Part shown: one piece after another, positions 10,466 through 21,634 of the stretch
How the letters are laid out: each line of letters starts with the position of its first letter
How positions within the stretch are numbered: the stretch's first letter is position 1
DNA from: Serripes groenlandicus
Lineage: Eukaryota; Mollusca; Bivalvia; Cardiida; Cardiidae
DNA: 64,000 nt
Reading direction: 5' to 3'
NCBI GenBank assembly: GCA_031761405.1
Contig: JASEVX010000001.1
Coordinates: forward strand, 46,450,794 to 46,514,793
The notes under the pieces: model-generated
The model's input: only the letters and a program-made list of their open reading frames with translations
Database searches by the model: none
What the model was told of the DNA's origin: nothing
Made by a program: the position numbers and the translations under genes

Positions 10466-10728
10466 TCCTATGAGAATAGGTAGAAGCTAGATGTTAGAAT
10501 TCAATTGGTAAACATGTTTCTCTCGTCGCCATAACATCTCTCATTTAAAATGGTGAGTGTCGTTACAAGTTCCTTTTTATAGACAAAATAAGCAGTCTAC
10601 AGTATCATATCCAAACAAATTATTGGTATAAACAAGTAAGACTTGAAAAAAGGGATCATTTATTTTATGAAATAGCTGGGGAATCTTTGGTGAGGTAATT
10701 TATTCTGATTGTTATTTTACTGAATAGC

Positions 10729-12153
10729 TTTTTAGCTCACCTGTGCACGAAGTGCTCAAGGTGAGTTATTGTGATCGCCCTATGTCCGGCGTCCGTTGTC
10801 CGTCGTCCGTCAACATTTTCTCCTCTGTAACCGGTGGGTCAACTGGGATGAAACTTCACAGAAAGCATCCTCTCAATGTCCTCACCAGAATTCCTTAAAA
10901 TTTTCGGGATCTATGCAGAATTCTGGTTTCCATGGCAACGAAATGAAAAAACTTCAAAATTCTTAAAAAATCTTCTCCTCCGAAAGTGTCAGGCCGATTT
11001 TCAAATAATTTTGTAGAAATGTTCCTCGGGTGACTTTCTATCAGATTCCTTCAAGCCATGTTGATTGGTCGAAAAACATGGCCGCCAGGAGGGGCGGGGC
11101 TATTTTTCCTTATATGGCTATAGTGCAAACTTAAAAAATCTTCTTCTCCTAAAGTGTCAGGCCGATTCTCAAATAAATTTGTAGAAATGTTCCTTGGGCG
11201 ACCCTCTATCAGATTCCTTCAAGTCATGTTGATTGGTCAAAAACATGGCCGCCAGGGGGCGGGGCTATTTTGCCTTTTATGGTTATAGTGCAAACTTAAA
11301 AAATCTTCAACATCTTCTCCTCAGTAACCGGTGGGTCAATTGGGATGAAACTTCACAGAAAGCATCCTCTCAATGACCTCACCAGAATTCCTTCAAATTT
11401 TTGGGATCCATGCAGAATTCTGGTTTCCATGGCAACGAAACGAAAAAAACTTCAAAATTCTACTTCTCCCTAACTGGTTGGCAGATTTTGAACTTATTTT
11501 GTAGAAATGTTCCTTGGGTGACTCTCTATCAGATTCCTTGAAGCCATGTTGATTGGTCGAAAAACATGGCCGCCAGGGGGGCGGGGCTTTTTTGCCTTAT
11601 ATGGCTATAGTGAAAACTTAAAAAATCTTCTCCTCCAAAAGTGTCAGGCCGATTTTCAAATAATTTTGTAGAAATATTCCTTGGATGACCCGCTATCAGA
11701 TTCCTTTAAGCCATGTTGATTGGTCGAAAATCATGGCCGCCAGGGCGGGCGGGGCTTTTTTGCCTTATATAGCTATAGTGCAAACTTAAAAAATCTTCTC
11801 CTCCAAAAGTGTCGGGCCGATTTTCAAATAATTTTGTAGAAATGTTCCTTGGATGACCCTCTATCAGATTCCTTCAAGCCATGTTGATTGGTCAAAAAAC
11901 ATGGCCGCCAGGGGGCGGGGCTATTTTGCCTTTTATTGCTATAGTGAAAACTTAAAAAATCTTCTCCTTCAAAAGTGTCAGGCCGATTTTCAAATAATTT
12001 TGTAGAAATGTTCCTAGGGTGACCCTCTATCAGATTCCTTAAAGCCAAGTTGATTGGTTGGAAACTATGCCCGCCAGATGGCGGGGCTTATATAGCTAAA
12101 GTGAAAAAAAAAATCAGGTGAGCGATTCCAGGGCCATCATGGCCCTCTTGTTT
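10729..12153 (+). mobile_element. HE element, + orientation, with tandem ~165-bp units
   Basis: The left end is tttttagctcacctgtgcac with hairpin and the right end ggccatcatggccctcttg. The interior holds about seven imperfect units of 165-170 bp, with the motif gattttcaaataattttg near 10994, 11645, 11819 and 11988. The region from about 11310 repeats part of the left-end sequence (cttctcctcagtaaccggtg), showing internal duplication. No open frame is supported. Confidence 0.8.
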
Positions 12154-13084
12154 TATTACTGAGAAGCAATTTATTCTATTTGACAAGTGATTATTTTCTC
12201 CTTGTTGTCTAGCTCAGGACTGTCTTTTGCAAAATGTTAGGTAACATACATTTTAGTAAGGCCGGTAAAAAAGCTTGACCTTTTTCTGTGATATCTCTAT
12301 ATCGCGTAACATTAACAGTTTAACTCACTGTCTCACATAATATATATTGTTTATTCAAACAGGACAGGTTATTGATCAACAACATTCAGCCCAAATTTAA
12401 TTTTAAATTTACTTACGATGATATCAAGGCAGATTGATTGTTAATTGTAATATCTTGTTTTATATCATAAATGACATCGCCAGCATGAAATAACGTCAAT
12501 TTATATTTTTCGGTATATAACTAGTGTAATAACAACGCTACGTAACGTCATAATGAAAAGCATTGAAAATGACCACACTATATAAATATAACGACGTTAT
12601 ATATATTTTGCGCTAATAATCCTCGAATTGGAATTTATGATATCAATAGAATATAACGTTTGTGGTCATTCAATACAAAATTTTATTAAACTCGTTTTCT
12701 AAAATTATTAAAAATTATTTATCAATTTTAAAAAACCCGTTTAATAAAATTTCGTATTGAATGACCACTCATGTAATATCCTCTATTTATTAAATTTTAT
12801 AATGCATTCAGTCTATTAGTGTAATTGGCTCTTATTTTCCAGACTTAATTAATGATCGGTCCCATTACATCTGGTTCACAGTATTAATTTCAATAGTCTA
12901 AACACTTCAGGTTGTTGTTTGTGATGGGTGCATGCTGGTGACTTCCTCATGAAAAAAAAGGTAATAATGTTGTTTGAAACATGTTTGTGAATTATTTCAC
13001 AAGATAGATGTATGAGTGAAAGGTTACATACAGTTTTTAACACAAAACTATACTGGTAAAAGTCCTGTAGGATTTATGGGTAGG
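12154..13084. other. AT-rich non-coding stretch
   Basis: No supported exon. An acceptor-like tttcag/GTAATA pair near 12905-12960 encloses stops in all frames. It contains the inverted repeat listed separately. Confidence 0.45.
12662..12768. repeat. Near-perfect 30-bp inverted repeat
   Basis: Arm 12662-12691 (starts gtggtcattcaatac) and arm 12739-12768 (ends gtattgaatgaccac) are complementary with one mismatch around a 47-base AT-rich loop. A shorter inverted partner (aatgaccac) lies at 12567, so it may be part of a larger decayed MITE. Confidence 0.75.
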
Positions 13085-13204
13085 TCTTCCTTTCCCACTT
13101 ATAAAATATCTGCAGTAGATGAATTTAAAAATGTGTATGGAAAGATATAGAAAATATAACTATTTAACAGTGATGGAACAAAAATTGTAGCAAAAGGAGA
13201 AATT
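13085..13204. repeat. PAL family fragment
   Basis: It starts cttcctttcccacttataaa and runs through atctgcagtaga to gtagcaaaaggagaaattcc. The mirrored half is missing, replaced by an HE left end at 13205. Confidence 0.5.
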
Positions 13205-14290
13205 CCTTTTTAGCTCACCTGAGCACGAAGTGCGAGGTAAGCTATTGGGATTACTTTTCGTCTGTCTTGTGTGTTCACTTTTTCCTACAAATGACTTCTC
13301 CTATGCCAATGGTTGATTGATTGATTGATTTGGGTTTAATGCCAATTTCAACAATTTTTCAGTCATCACGGCAGCTAGTTCACCTACTTATATGTTGCCT
13401 GGTTTTCTCACACCAGTACTCCACACAACATACTTTCCAAGCAACTGGCTGCTTTTCCACATAGACTTTTAGCCCATAGGTGAAAGACAAATGAAGCTTG
13501 TCACAGTGGCTTGTGTCAAACGTCGCAAAAGAACGTTGGCCAAGCTGGGGTTCGAATTCACAACCTACCGAGTGAGCTACCGGGGCTTGGCTCCTAAACC
13601 AGTGGACTTCTTTCAAAATAATTTTACACAAGTGTTCCTTAAGCGTCCGGACCTCTTTCAAAGTTGTTCAATAAATTAAATTCCATGTAGAACTCTGGAT
13701 GCTGCGGCATCAGAAAAAGAGAAAATTGCCAAAATTTAAAAGAACTGGTCTGATTAAAAAATAATTTGGCACAAATGTTCCTTGGGGGACCCTCTAACAA
13801 GGTAGTTCAAATTATTTCTATCTGTTGAAAAACATGGCTGCCAGGGGGCAAAGCTTGTTTTCCTTATATGAGCATTGTAAAAACTTTAAAACTCTTCTTG
13901 TACTGGCCCGATTTACAGATAATTTTGGTACAAATGTTCCTTGGTTCACCCTCTACCAAGATAAATCAATGTATTGCGATATGTTGAAAAACTTGGCCAA
14001 CAGAGGCGGGCGGGGCTCATATGTTTTACTATTTGTCCTGTTTGTACTTGAAAGAAAAATCATGTCCGGTCCAAAAATAAGTCACTGGTCAAAATTGAAG
14101 GAAAATTTCGTCTTGTTAACACTGTTGAAGCCATATTTTTACCTTGAGCATGTTGAAAGATTGTCTAAATTATTGTCTTGTATTAGCTTACCTGACTGCA
14201 GAATGAGTTATTGTGATTTATTATATGGTTGGCATAATTTGCTGTTTGCAGATAAATATTCCTTTTCTATTGTGGTAATATGATATTTAA
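13205..14290 (+). mobile_element. Degenerate HE element, + orientation, split by a SINE
   Basis: The left end tttttagctcacctgagcac is at about 13207. Interior units (tggctgccagggggcaaagc, aattttacacaagtgttcct) continue after a SINE insertion to about 14030, then degrade. A second end-like sequence (ttagcttacctgactgcaga) is at 14183. No clear right terminus. The 152-codon frame at 13825-14283 is part of this repeat. Confidence 0.5.
13313..13597 (-). mobile_element. tRNA-derived SINE, - orientation
   Basis: On the + strand it reads (ttga)n tail, then tgccaatttcaacaattttt, cacaccagtactccacacaa, and a tRNA-like head ending with gggttcgaattcacaacc (inverted B box) and gtgagctaccggggcttgg. It is the same family as the full copy at 31738-32024. 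Confidence 0.75.
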
Positions 14291-14817
14291 TTCTTCAGAA
14301 AGTGAGGGGCTAATTTGACAAATTAGCAGTACTTAACAACAAGAGGTCAATTTGGATTTTCAGTCTTAGAAATAAGGTAAAGTTATGCTAAATAGATGAG
14401 GGTCAATTGCTACTGTTGATACCATAAATGAATGTTGTCTCAATAGACATCTCGAGATCAACAGTCTGTTTATAACAAACTGATGACAGAAACCAATGTG
14501 CATATTATACGGTATTTGTTTGTACCAACATTATATGTGTTTACGGCTTGTTTGTTTTCAACAACAATTAAAACATGTTATTTTTATTCGTTGCACTGAA
14601 GCTAGGATGCATGAGTTCACCCTAGGCTCACATGAACTATAAGTATTGGTGTCTGTCTTTTTTTGTAATGGGGTTTTCTTTGATCGAGATCCATAACTCT
14701 AATTCCGAAAAAATTATTGTTTTGTTTTGATTTTTTACACTGAATAAAAATAAACCCAAAACCAGTCTTTCGTTGTGAGCTATATTGTGGAAGTATCCTA
14801 TATTTCTTTTTAAATTA
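14291..14817. other. Non-coding stretch
   Basis: AT-rich; no supported exon or repeat boundary. Confidence 0.4.
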
Positions 14818-15490
14818 TAGCTCACCTGAGCACAAAGTGTTCGCGCAAAATTCGCTATTGTGAATACTCACTGTCCATCTTCATATGTCTGTCTGTCTAT
14901 TCACACAATTCAATTAGAATTCGCCGGAATGTTTCTTAGGTGGTCTCCTTTCAAATTTGTTCATTGAGTTTAATTCCATGAAGAACTTTAGTTGCCGGAG
15001 CATCAGGAAAAGTGCAATTTTTTTTTAAAGATCTTGTCAAAAAGTACACACCTGATTTAAAAATAATTTTACGCATGTGGTCCTTGAAAGACCATCTATG
15101 AACATTTTTAGCTTGTCTGATTCTTTGAGGGAAAAAAGACGATCTATTGTCGTCACTTTATCAACGGCGGCGTTGGTTAACTTTTGCGTTTAGGTCACTT
15201 ACATGGAAACTTTAAAACTTAGACAACCTGTTCATCTAATATCCTTCTTCACAATTTTGAGAATTGGCGTTGTTGGTTAACTTTTGCATTTAGGTCACTC
15301 ACATGGAAACTATCAAACCTTTGTCTTCGAAAATTGGAAAACTTGTTCAATAATACCCTCCTTCACATTGTATGTTACTGGACTGGTGTGGGAAAACCAG
15401 GAATCGCATGAGTAAGTGAACTTGTCGCCTTGTTTTGACTGAATTTTTTTTGAAAACTGCATTAAACCCAAATTAATCAATCAATCACAT
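14818..15490 (+). mobile_element. Truncated HE-like ends and SINE tail mosaic
   Basis: An HE left end (tatagctcacctgagcacaa) at 14818 runs about 290 bp into a second left-end-like start (tttttagcttgtctgattc) at 15108. This contains two related blocks (cgttggttaacttttgcgtt, then again gttggttaacttttgcattt, with ggtcacttacatggaaact and ggtcactcacatggaaact), about 100 bp apart. It ends with a SINE 3' tail (ggactggtgtgggaaaacca; attaatcaatcaatcac). Confidence 0.5.
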
Positions 15491-15521
15491 TATGCTAAAG
15501 ATGCTGAGTGTGGCCTGTTTT

Positions 15522-16665
15522 TAGCTCGCCTATGCACAAAGCTTTTGTGATCGCTCAATTTATAGCCCTGGGTTAAAAAATGATCCCATCCCGGGGGTCA
15601 CTTGTTTTACATAGACTCATATACGGGAAAAAATTAAATAAATCTTCTTGTCTAAAAGTAGAGGGCCCTGGACTTTGATATTGGGTATGTAGCATCATCT
15701 AGTGGACCTCTACCAAGATTGTTTAAATTATAGCCATGGGGTCAAAATGACCCCTCCCCTCAGGTCAATTGTTTTACATAGATTCATATAGAGACAAAAC
15801 TTAAAAAATGTTCTTGTCTAAAAGTAGGAGGCCCAGGACTTTGATATTTGGTATGTCGCATCATCTAGTGGACCTCTATCAATATTGTTCAAATTATAGC
15901 CCTAGGCTAAAGATAACCCCTCCCCGGGGGTTACTTGTTTTACATAGACTCATATAAGGAAAAAACTTAAAAAGTCTTCTTGTCTAAAAGATATTTGGTA
16001 TGTAGCATCATCTAGTGGACCTCTACCAAGCTTATTAAAATTATAGCCCTGGGGTCAAAAATGACCCCTCTCCGGGGGTCAATTGTTTTTTTCATAGACT
16101 CATATACAGAAAAAACTTTAAAAATCTTCTTGTCTAAAAATAGAAGGCCAAAGCCTTTGATATTTGGTATGAAGCATCATTGTGGACCTCTACCAAGATT
16201 GTTCAAATTATAGCCCTGGGGTCAAAAATTACCCCTCCCCGGGGGTCACTTGTTCTACAAGTTTTACATAGATTCATATAGAGACAAAACTTAAAAAACC
16301 TTCTTGTCTAAAAGTAGAGGGCCCTGGCCTTTGATATTTGGTATGTAGCATCATCTAGTGGACCTCTACCAACTATGTTCCAATTATAGCCATGGGATAA
16401 AAAATGACCCGTCCCCGGAGGTCACTTGTTTTACATTGATAGGGAATTTCTTTTTAAAAATCTTCTTGTCTAAAAGATATTTAGTATGTAGCATCATCTA
16501 GTGGAACTCTACCAGGATTGTTCAAATTATAGTCCTGGGGTCAAAAATGACCCCTCCCTAAGGGTCACTTGTTTTTCATAGACTCATATAGGGGAAAGAA
16601 CACTGAATTTTTTTTAAGTTTGATTAAATCAGGTGAGCGATATAGGACCATCATGGTCCTCTTGT
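15522..16665 (+). mobile_element. HE element, + orientation, alternative interior (type 2)
   Basis: The left end is tttttagctcgcctatgcac and the right end caggtgagcgatataggacc, with hairpin ggacca-tca-tggtcc and ctcttgtt. The interior is a tandem of units of about 170-185 bp carrying ttcaaattatagccctgggg, a bounded palindrome cccctccccggggg, catagactcatata, cttcttgtctaaaag and gtagcatcatctagtggacc. The same interior occurs inverted at 40959-42778. Confidence 0.8.
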
Positions 16666-17377
16666 TTCTCTGTCCGTCCGTCGTTAACTTTTAGCTTTAA
16701 ACATTATCTCCTCTTAAACTATAGGACCAATTTCATCCAAACTTCACAGGAATGTTCCTTTGGCGGCGCTGTTTTAAAATTTTCAAAGATTTTAATTCCT
16801 TCTAGAACATTGAAAGGCACAAAATAACAAAATTTTACTCATGCAACTATATAAACATTCATGCACACGTATACTGAAACAACAATGTAAATGAATCAAA
16901 TTGAAATATTTTTTCCTATAAATTTAAATATAACAAAATATGAAAAAATCTCGTTAGCATTCACACAAACCCTTTCTTATCCAGAGGAACTTTTCAATTT
17001 GATGTTTGATTGTCTGAAATTAAATGACAGAAATATACGCACATACACACAATTGTTTCATGGAACAAAAACTGGAGCTATTTGACTGAAATAGGATTGT
17101 ATAATGATGATTTCTAATTGTTAGAATAATTTTGTTTTGAAAGGGATTGAACTAAGATAACTTGATAGCGTTATTTGTATTTTTTTCTTTTTAAACCACG
17201 AAGAAAAAGGGTAGTTAATGAAAAAGGACAATTGTTATAAGTGAAACTCTTATGCAATACTTTGATCATACATATAGGCAAAACCATAAAGAATTCAACA
17301 TGACAGGAAATGATTACGTAATGCTACGCAATATATATTACCCCCTGTTTGGTCGTATGTGCGCCGCCAACTAATTA
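16666..17377. other. Non-coding stretch with HE fragment
   Basis: The first ~160 bp (gtccgtccgtcgttaacttt; accaatttcatccaaacttc) is a fragment of another HE interior seen inverted near 39650-39730. The remainder is AT-rich without supported features. Confidence 0.45.
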
Positions 17378-17575
17378 ATCCTTTCCTATATACAACACAA
17401 CTGCAGCAGACGACAAAACTATAACACATCTGAATAACTGAAAGAATAATTATTGAATGGATTTGAAAATATTGTGGCAAAATTTAGCTATTGCTTAGTT
17501 TCTTGCTACAATATTTACAAAAGTCGTCTGCTGCAGATGCGTCAAAAGTATGAAGGTGTTCAAATTAATAGAGAT
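17378..17575. mobile_element. PAL family copy
   Basis: It starts cctttcctatatacaacaca, then ctgcagcagacgac. The inverted half is aaaagtcgtctgctgcagat at 17519-17538. The loop retains attgtggcaaaatttagct. Confidence 0.65.
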
Positions 17576-17764
17576 CACATATTTTAAGTAACTTGCATAG
17601 ATAGGTTAAAAGTGCACTTAGTTGGTAAATTATGCATTTTTCGTGCTAATGGGTTTATTATCTTACCTGCTGTCGTTATAATATTAATTACACAAGACTA
17701 TATCAATCAAAGTGTTAATAAATGTGTGATTGGTACGTATTAAAAGCCATTGTCAACCACAAAA

Positions 17765-17995
17765 CTCAAGTCATATATCGATGAACAGTTCACATGCCCA
17801 TACTTTTCCTGACACCAGTACTCAACCTAAAGTATTACCAAGAAACTGGCTGATTTTCCACATAAATCGTAACTCCATTGGTGGTAAAATATGACGTGTT
17901 TCATTATTATTTTGTCAAATGACGTGAATAATATTGGCCGATGTTGGCTTTAATCTCAAACCCTGGACCAACTGAGCTACCAGAATTCGGCTGGA
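17765..17995 (-). repeat. Diverged tRNA-derived SINE, - orientation
   Basis: It shares body blocks cctgacaccagtactcaacc, aactggctgattttccacat and ccattggtgg with the 31738 SINE, and ends in a degraded tRNA head (aaccctggaccaactgagct). Confidence 0.55.
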
Positions 17996-18034
17996 GCAAT
18001 AATACTAAAGTACGGCTATTTATTGGAATAACTT

Positions 18035-18260
18035 TTTACTCTTTCCCACAGACGGCAACTTTTAAAACATCGGGGCAGAAATATGGAAACTCTTTATACT
18101 TTGTAATTGAAAGTACAATTACTGTATCATGTAGATAATACTGTGTCAAAAGGAGAAACTGCCCATTGTGAACAACTTCCCCTTTTGTCACACTTTTTTC
18201 AAAGTCCCTGTGCTATAGGTGCATCAAAAGGTATTTGTCTATATGTGGGAGATCATTAAC
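18035..18260. mobile_element. PAL family copy
   Basis: Starts ctctttcccacagacg, loop tgtcaaaaggagaaactgc / cttccccttttgtcacac, ends ctatatgtgggaga. Confidence 0.6.
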
Positions 18261-18517
18261 CTTAATTGACACGAAGCTAATTGTAATGCCGTTCAGTAAA
18301 TAATTGTTTTAGAAATTGAATGACAACATTTGCACAGTCAGAAACCTAAATTAATAAAGACCTGTTATTTTAGGTATGTTGCGTAGTATAGATTTAGATA
18401 ACTCTTGGTATCCGCATTGATCCTATCATATACTGTTCACTCATTAGTTTAAGAATCATTTCAAAGGAAGACTTATTATTATAAGAACTCGGGTTAGATC
18501 CCACGGATGCAGATCTT

Positions 18518-18755
18518 TAGACATTTGTTTGTTTGTTTGGAGTTTAACGCCGCTTTCATCAGCTTTGGTCATATCACGGCGGTCAGTGCACCTACCCATG
18601 TTTTCCTGGCTTTCCTACACCAGTACTTACACAACATTCTTTCGGAGCCACTGACTACTTTCTCACATAGATCAGAGGTGAGAGGCAATGGAAAACATCG
18701 CCCGAAAGAATGTCGCCGCAACCTGGTATCGAACCCGTGACCTCCAGATCACGAG
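18518..18755 (-). mobile_element. tRNA-derived SINE, 5'-truncated head, probable 13-bp TSD
   Basis: Tail (gttt)n at the left, then ggagtttaacgccgctttca, then a B box in inverse (tatcgaacccgtgacctcc). The same family as 42073-42336 but ending inside the tRNA head. The flanks gatctttagacat (left) and gatctgtagacat (right) look like a target duplication with one change. Confidence 0.7.
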
Positions 18756-19174
18756 TGATCTGTAGACATACACATAGTATAGAGTTGGTTTTATGAGAGT
18801 AAATAGCCTAAAATAACAACAAAACTATAAAAGATAAGTTCAATTTTTTTTATTTTGTGAAATGTTTATTAGTAGAACATTTATTGTCTGTCATCCTGGG
18901 ATTACATATGCGCACATGATACAATATTCTGTCAAAATTCTTCACAAACTACCAAATCTCCACAGTAATCTATACTATCGGACTGTGCATAAAGACTAAA
19001 ATGACATCACAGCTCGGTTCGCCTTATCGTGATTGTTTGGAAAGATAAGCTTGACATGGTTAATCACACAACTTTGACCATGTATATCTTTCGTTTTAAT
19101 TTAATTACTGAAATATGGACTTGACAGTCTGCTTTGTTGGAATCTAGCCTCTTCATATGTGAAATTTCTACTGT
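18756..19174. other. Non-coding stretch
   Basis: AT-rich; nothing supported. Confidence 0.4.
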
Positions 19175-19872
19175 TTTTATACGCCTGTTTTGAAAAAACG
19201 GATCGTATTATAGTTTCACCTGCGGCGGGTGGGCGGCGTCCAGTATGTTGTCAGCTCAATAACTTAAGTAGCCTTTGTATTGGGATAATACCTCGAACAA
19301 GTTCGATAACTAGCCATATCGCTCTAGTCAATCAAGAGTTATCACCCTTTAATTATAGAAATTACCTAAAATTGGTCTTGTCAGCTTAATAGCTTTAGAA
19401 GCCTTTGTCCAATCATCACCGAATTCGGTCAGAATGTGTATTAGGATAATATCTCGGACATATCTCGGACAAGTTTGATAACTAGCTATATCGCTTTAGT
19501 CGATCAAGAGTTATTGCCCTTTAATTATAGAAATTACCCAAAATTGGTCTTGTCAGCTCAATAACTTTAGAAGCCTTTGTCCAATCATCACCAAATTAAG
19601 TCAGAATGTGTATTGGCATAATATTTCTGACAAGTTTGATAACTAGCCATATCGCTGTAGTTAATCAAGAGTTATCTCCCTTTAATTATAGAAATGACCT
19701 TTGATAACTTACAACGTTATCTAAGTCACTACACAATTATGTCCCTCAAAATGGCAAAAACTGTACTAACAGTGTCCGCTCTCTAATTTCGGCTGATGGA
19801 CAACAAATTATCACTATATTGGTCTCAAAAAAACAAGACGGGCATATTTTGTGACATTTGGCGCTCTTGTTT
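19175..19872 (+). mobile_element. Repeat element with tandem ~180-bp units, inverted partner at 63292
   Basis: It starts tatacgcctgttttgaaaaa, cgtattatagtttcacctgc, then three diverged units containing ttgtcagctcaataacttta, gataactagccatatcgct and caagagttat. It ends gtgacatttggcgctcttg. A shorter copy with one unit lies in the opposite orientation at 63292-63595. The end sequence (ctcttgtt) resembles the HE right end. Confidence 0.7.
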
Positions 19873-20303
19873 ATTTTTCTTTTACATGTCTCCTTTAAAG
19901 TTCTTGATAGATTTCAAGATACAAATGGTCTTTACTGATAAGCTATTTTCTTTAACAGTGTCCACTCCTTTCAATTTCATTTGCACTCCTAATAAAATAT
20001 CCCTAGATATTTGCAGTTAAATATTTGCTACTAATTTACTTTCATTCAGGTGATTGATTTAGGGCCTTGTTTGGCTCCTAGGGTCAAGGTCACTGTTACA
20101 TTAAAAACGGTTTTTTACTAAGCTTGTTCAGAGCTTGTTTTCCTTATACATGTATATGTGTAAAGTAAAAAAATAAAAAAGCTTCTTGTATAAATGTGCT
20201 TGTCTGAATTTAAATTGATTTGGAACAAATGTTTCTTGGGTGTCCCTCCAACATACTTGAAATGATTCCCGCTCAATAAAAACTGACTTCTTATTTATTT
20301 CAG
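19873..20303. other. Non-coding stretch with repeat debris
   Basis: 20040-20260 carries HE-like debris (caaatgtttcttgggtgtcc). The rest is AT-rich. It ends with the polypyrimidine tract and acceptor of the exon at 20304. Confidence 0.4.
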
Positions 20304-20410
20304 GTGCTTTTACTACATACCCTTTATATAAAGATCATGAGTTCTTTTGTACAATTCTGTTTGTGGATCTGGTGAAGAAAAAATCTGCAGACACACAGAG
20401 CTTTCTCAAG
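20304..20410 (+). CDS. Internal exon of an unrecognised + strand gene
   Basis: The acceptor is cttatttatttcag and the donor AAG|GTATGA. Only one frame is open: two phase bases then 35 residues (AFTTYPLYKDHEFFCT, then ILFVDLVKKKSADTQ, SFLK). The two other frames have stops. Composition and splice signals strongly suggest coding. It is isolated by more than 10 kb of repeats on both sides. The 10087 exon is on the same strand but out of phase for a direct join. Family not recognised. Confidence 0.55.
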
Positions 20411-21634
20411 GTATGACTATTATATAAAAAGTAGTTGGATAAATGCTACCATGTTACCCTGCATATATGTTCAAGTTCTTCAAGCTGATCTGGATGGCAC
20501 TGTCAGCTTTTACATCTAAAAGGCTTTGAAAAAGCCACTACCATATATTATGATACATTTAACTATATAATAATCTTTGTAAATAACATCATCAAGATTT
20601 GTCCTAAATATGGTGAGGTTTATATTCCAGGAGCATAGCTAATAATTTCATTGTTGCATGAAAGTTGGGCAGAACTTTCATTAAGGAATTATCCCAAGAT
20701 TTCTGAAACCTCAAGTCCAAACTTCAAATCTATAACACCGCAAAAGAGACAATTTTTGTTTTTTGCATCCAATTATAAACCCGTAACCCTTCCCATGATA
20801 AAGACATTAGACACTGTTTGGTTTAATTGCAATTTCTCCTTTTCTCCTAATAATTATATTTTCAATAATACCGTAATTAAAATTTTGAAAAAGTCTCAAG
20901 TTTACAAAGATAGTCCTTAAAATGCCTTATCTGCTGAACAGTTTATTTTCATTTATGTAAAAAGAAATTTGCAGGGAACAACCAAAATGCCTGTTGGGAG
21001 ACAAATACACCTTTGAAAAGTGTTGAATTTGAATTCATTAGGGAACTCCACCACTGACTTTGTTAACAAAAATTTGGCATTTTTCTTTGAAGCAATATAT
21101 TATCGCAGTTTGCTCTTTTCTTCATTTGTGTCAAGTGTGATAAATATAAGCTAAAAGCTTGTTTCGCAATCAATGTAAAATAAATAAGTTTAAACTAATC
21201 TCACTTAAAATTATTTATAATCCTAATTGTTAATTGGCCACATCTTGCATTCAATTTTGAAAAAAGGTCACTAGATCATGCATCTCCATCAAATAAAGGT
21301 CACTTGGTTAAGTTAAAAGAAAAATTTGTGTGGAATTTGGTCATACCTAGGTCACTTGGTAAAATGTGAGAAAGAACTCATTAACTCGTTTAAGTTAGTC
21401 AAGGTTGTAGCTAGATCATATTTTGTTAAAAAAGCAGGTCAATAGAACAAAATTAATATAAACCTTAATGAACACGAAAGGCCACATTTTTTATCCAATC
21501 TTTATCAATGTTCATCAGAACATTCATAGTCATCAACTGGCATACAATTTTCTTTTTAAATTGTTCTCTTACAAATTCCCTTTTTGGCGGGGGATCAATT
21601 CAATGAAAGATCATGTTTACTCCAGTCAGTTAAT
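20411..21634. other. Non-coding stretch
   Basis: No splice-bounded frame supported. 21240-21520 contains debris of an HE-type interior (ggtcactagatcatgc; ttggtcatacctaggtcact; gttcatcagaacattcat). Confidence 0.4.

Noticed and set aside
12905..12960. + strand exon between tttcag and GTAATA
   Set aside because: All three frames contain stops.
13825..14283. 152-codon + strand frame
   Set aside because: It lies wholly within a degenerate HE element and reads through its repeat units.
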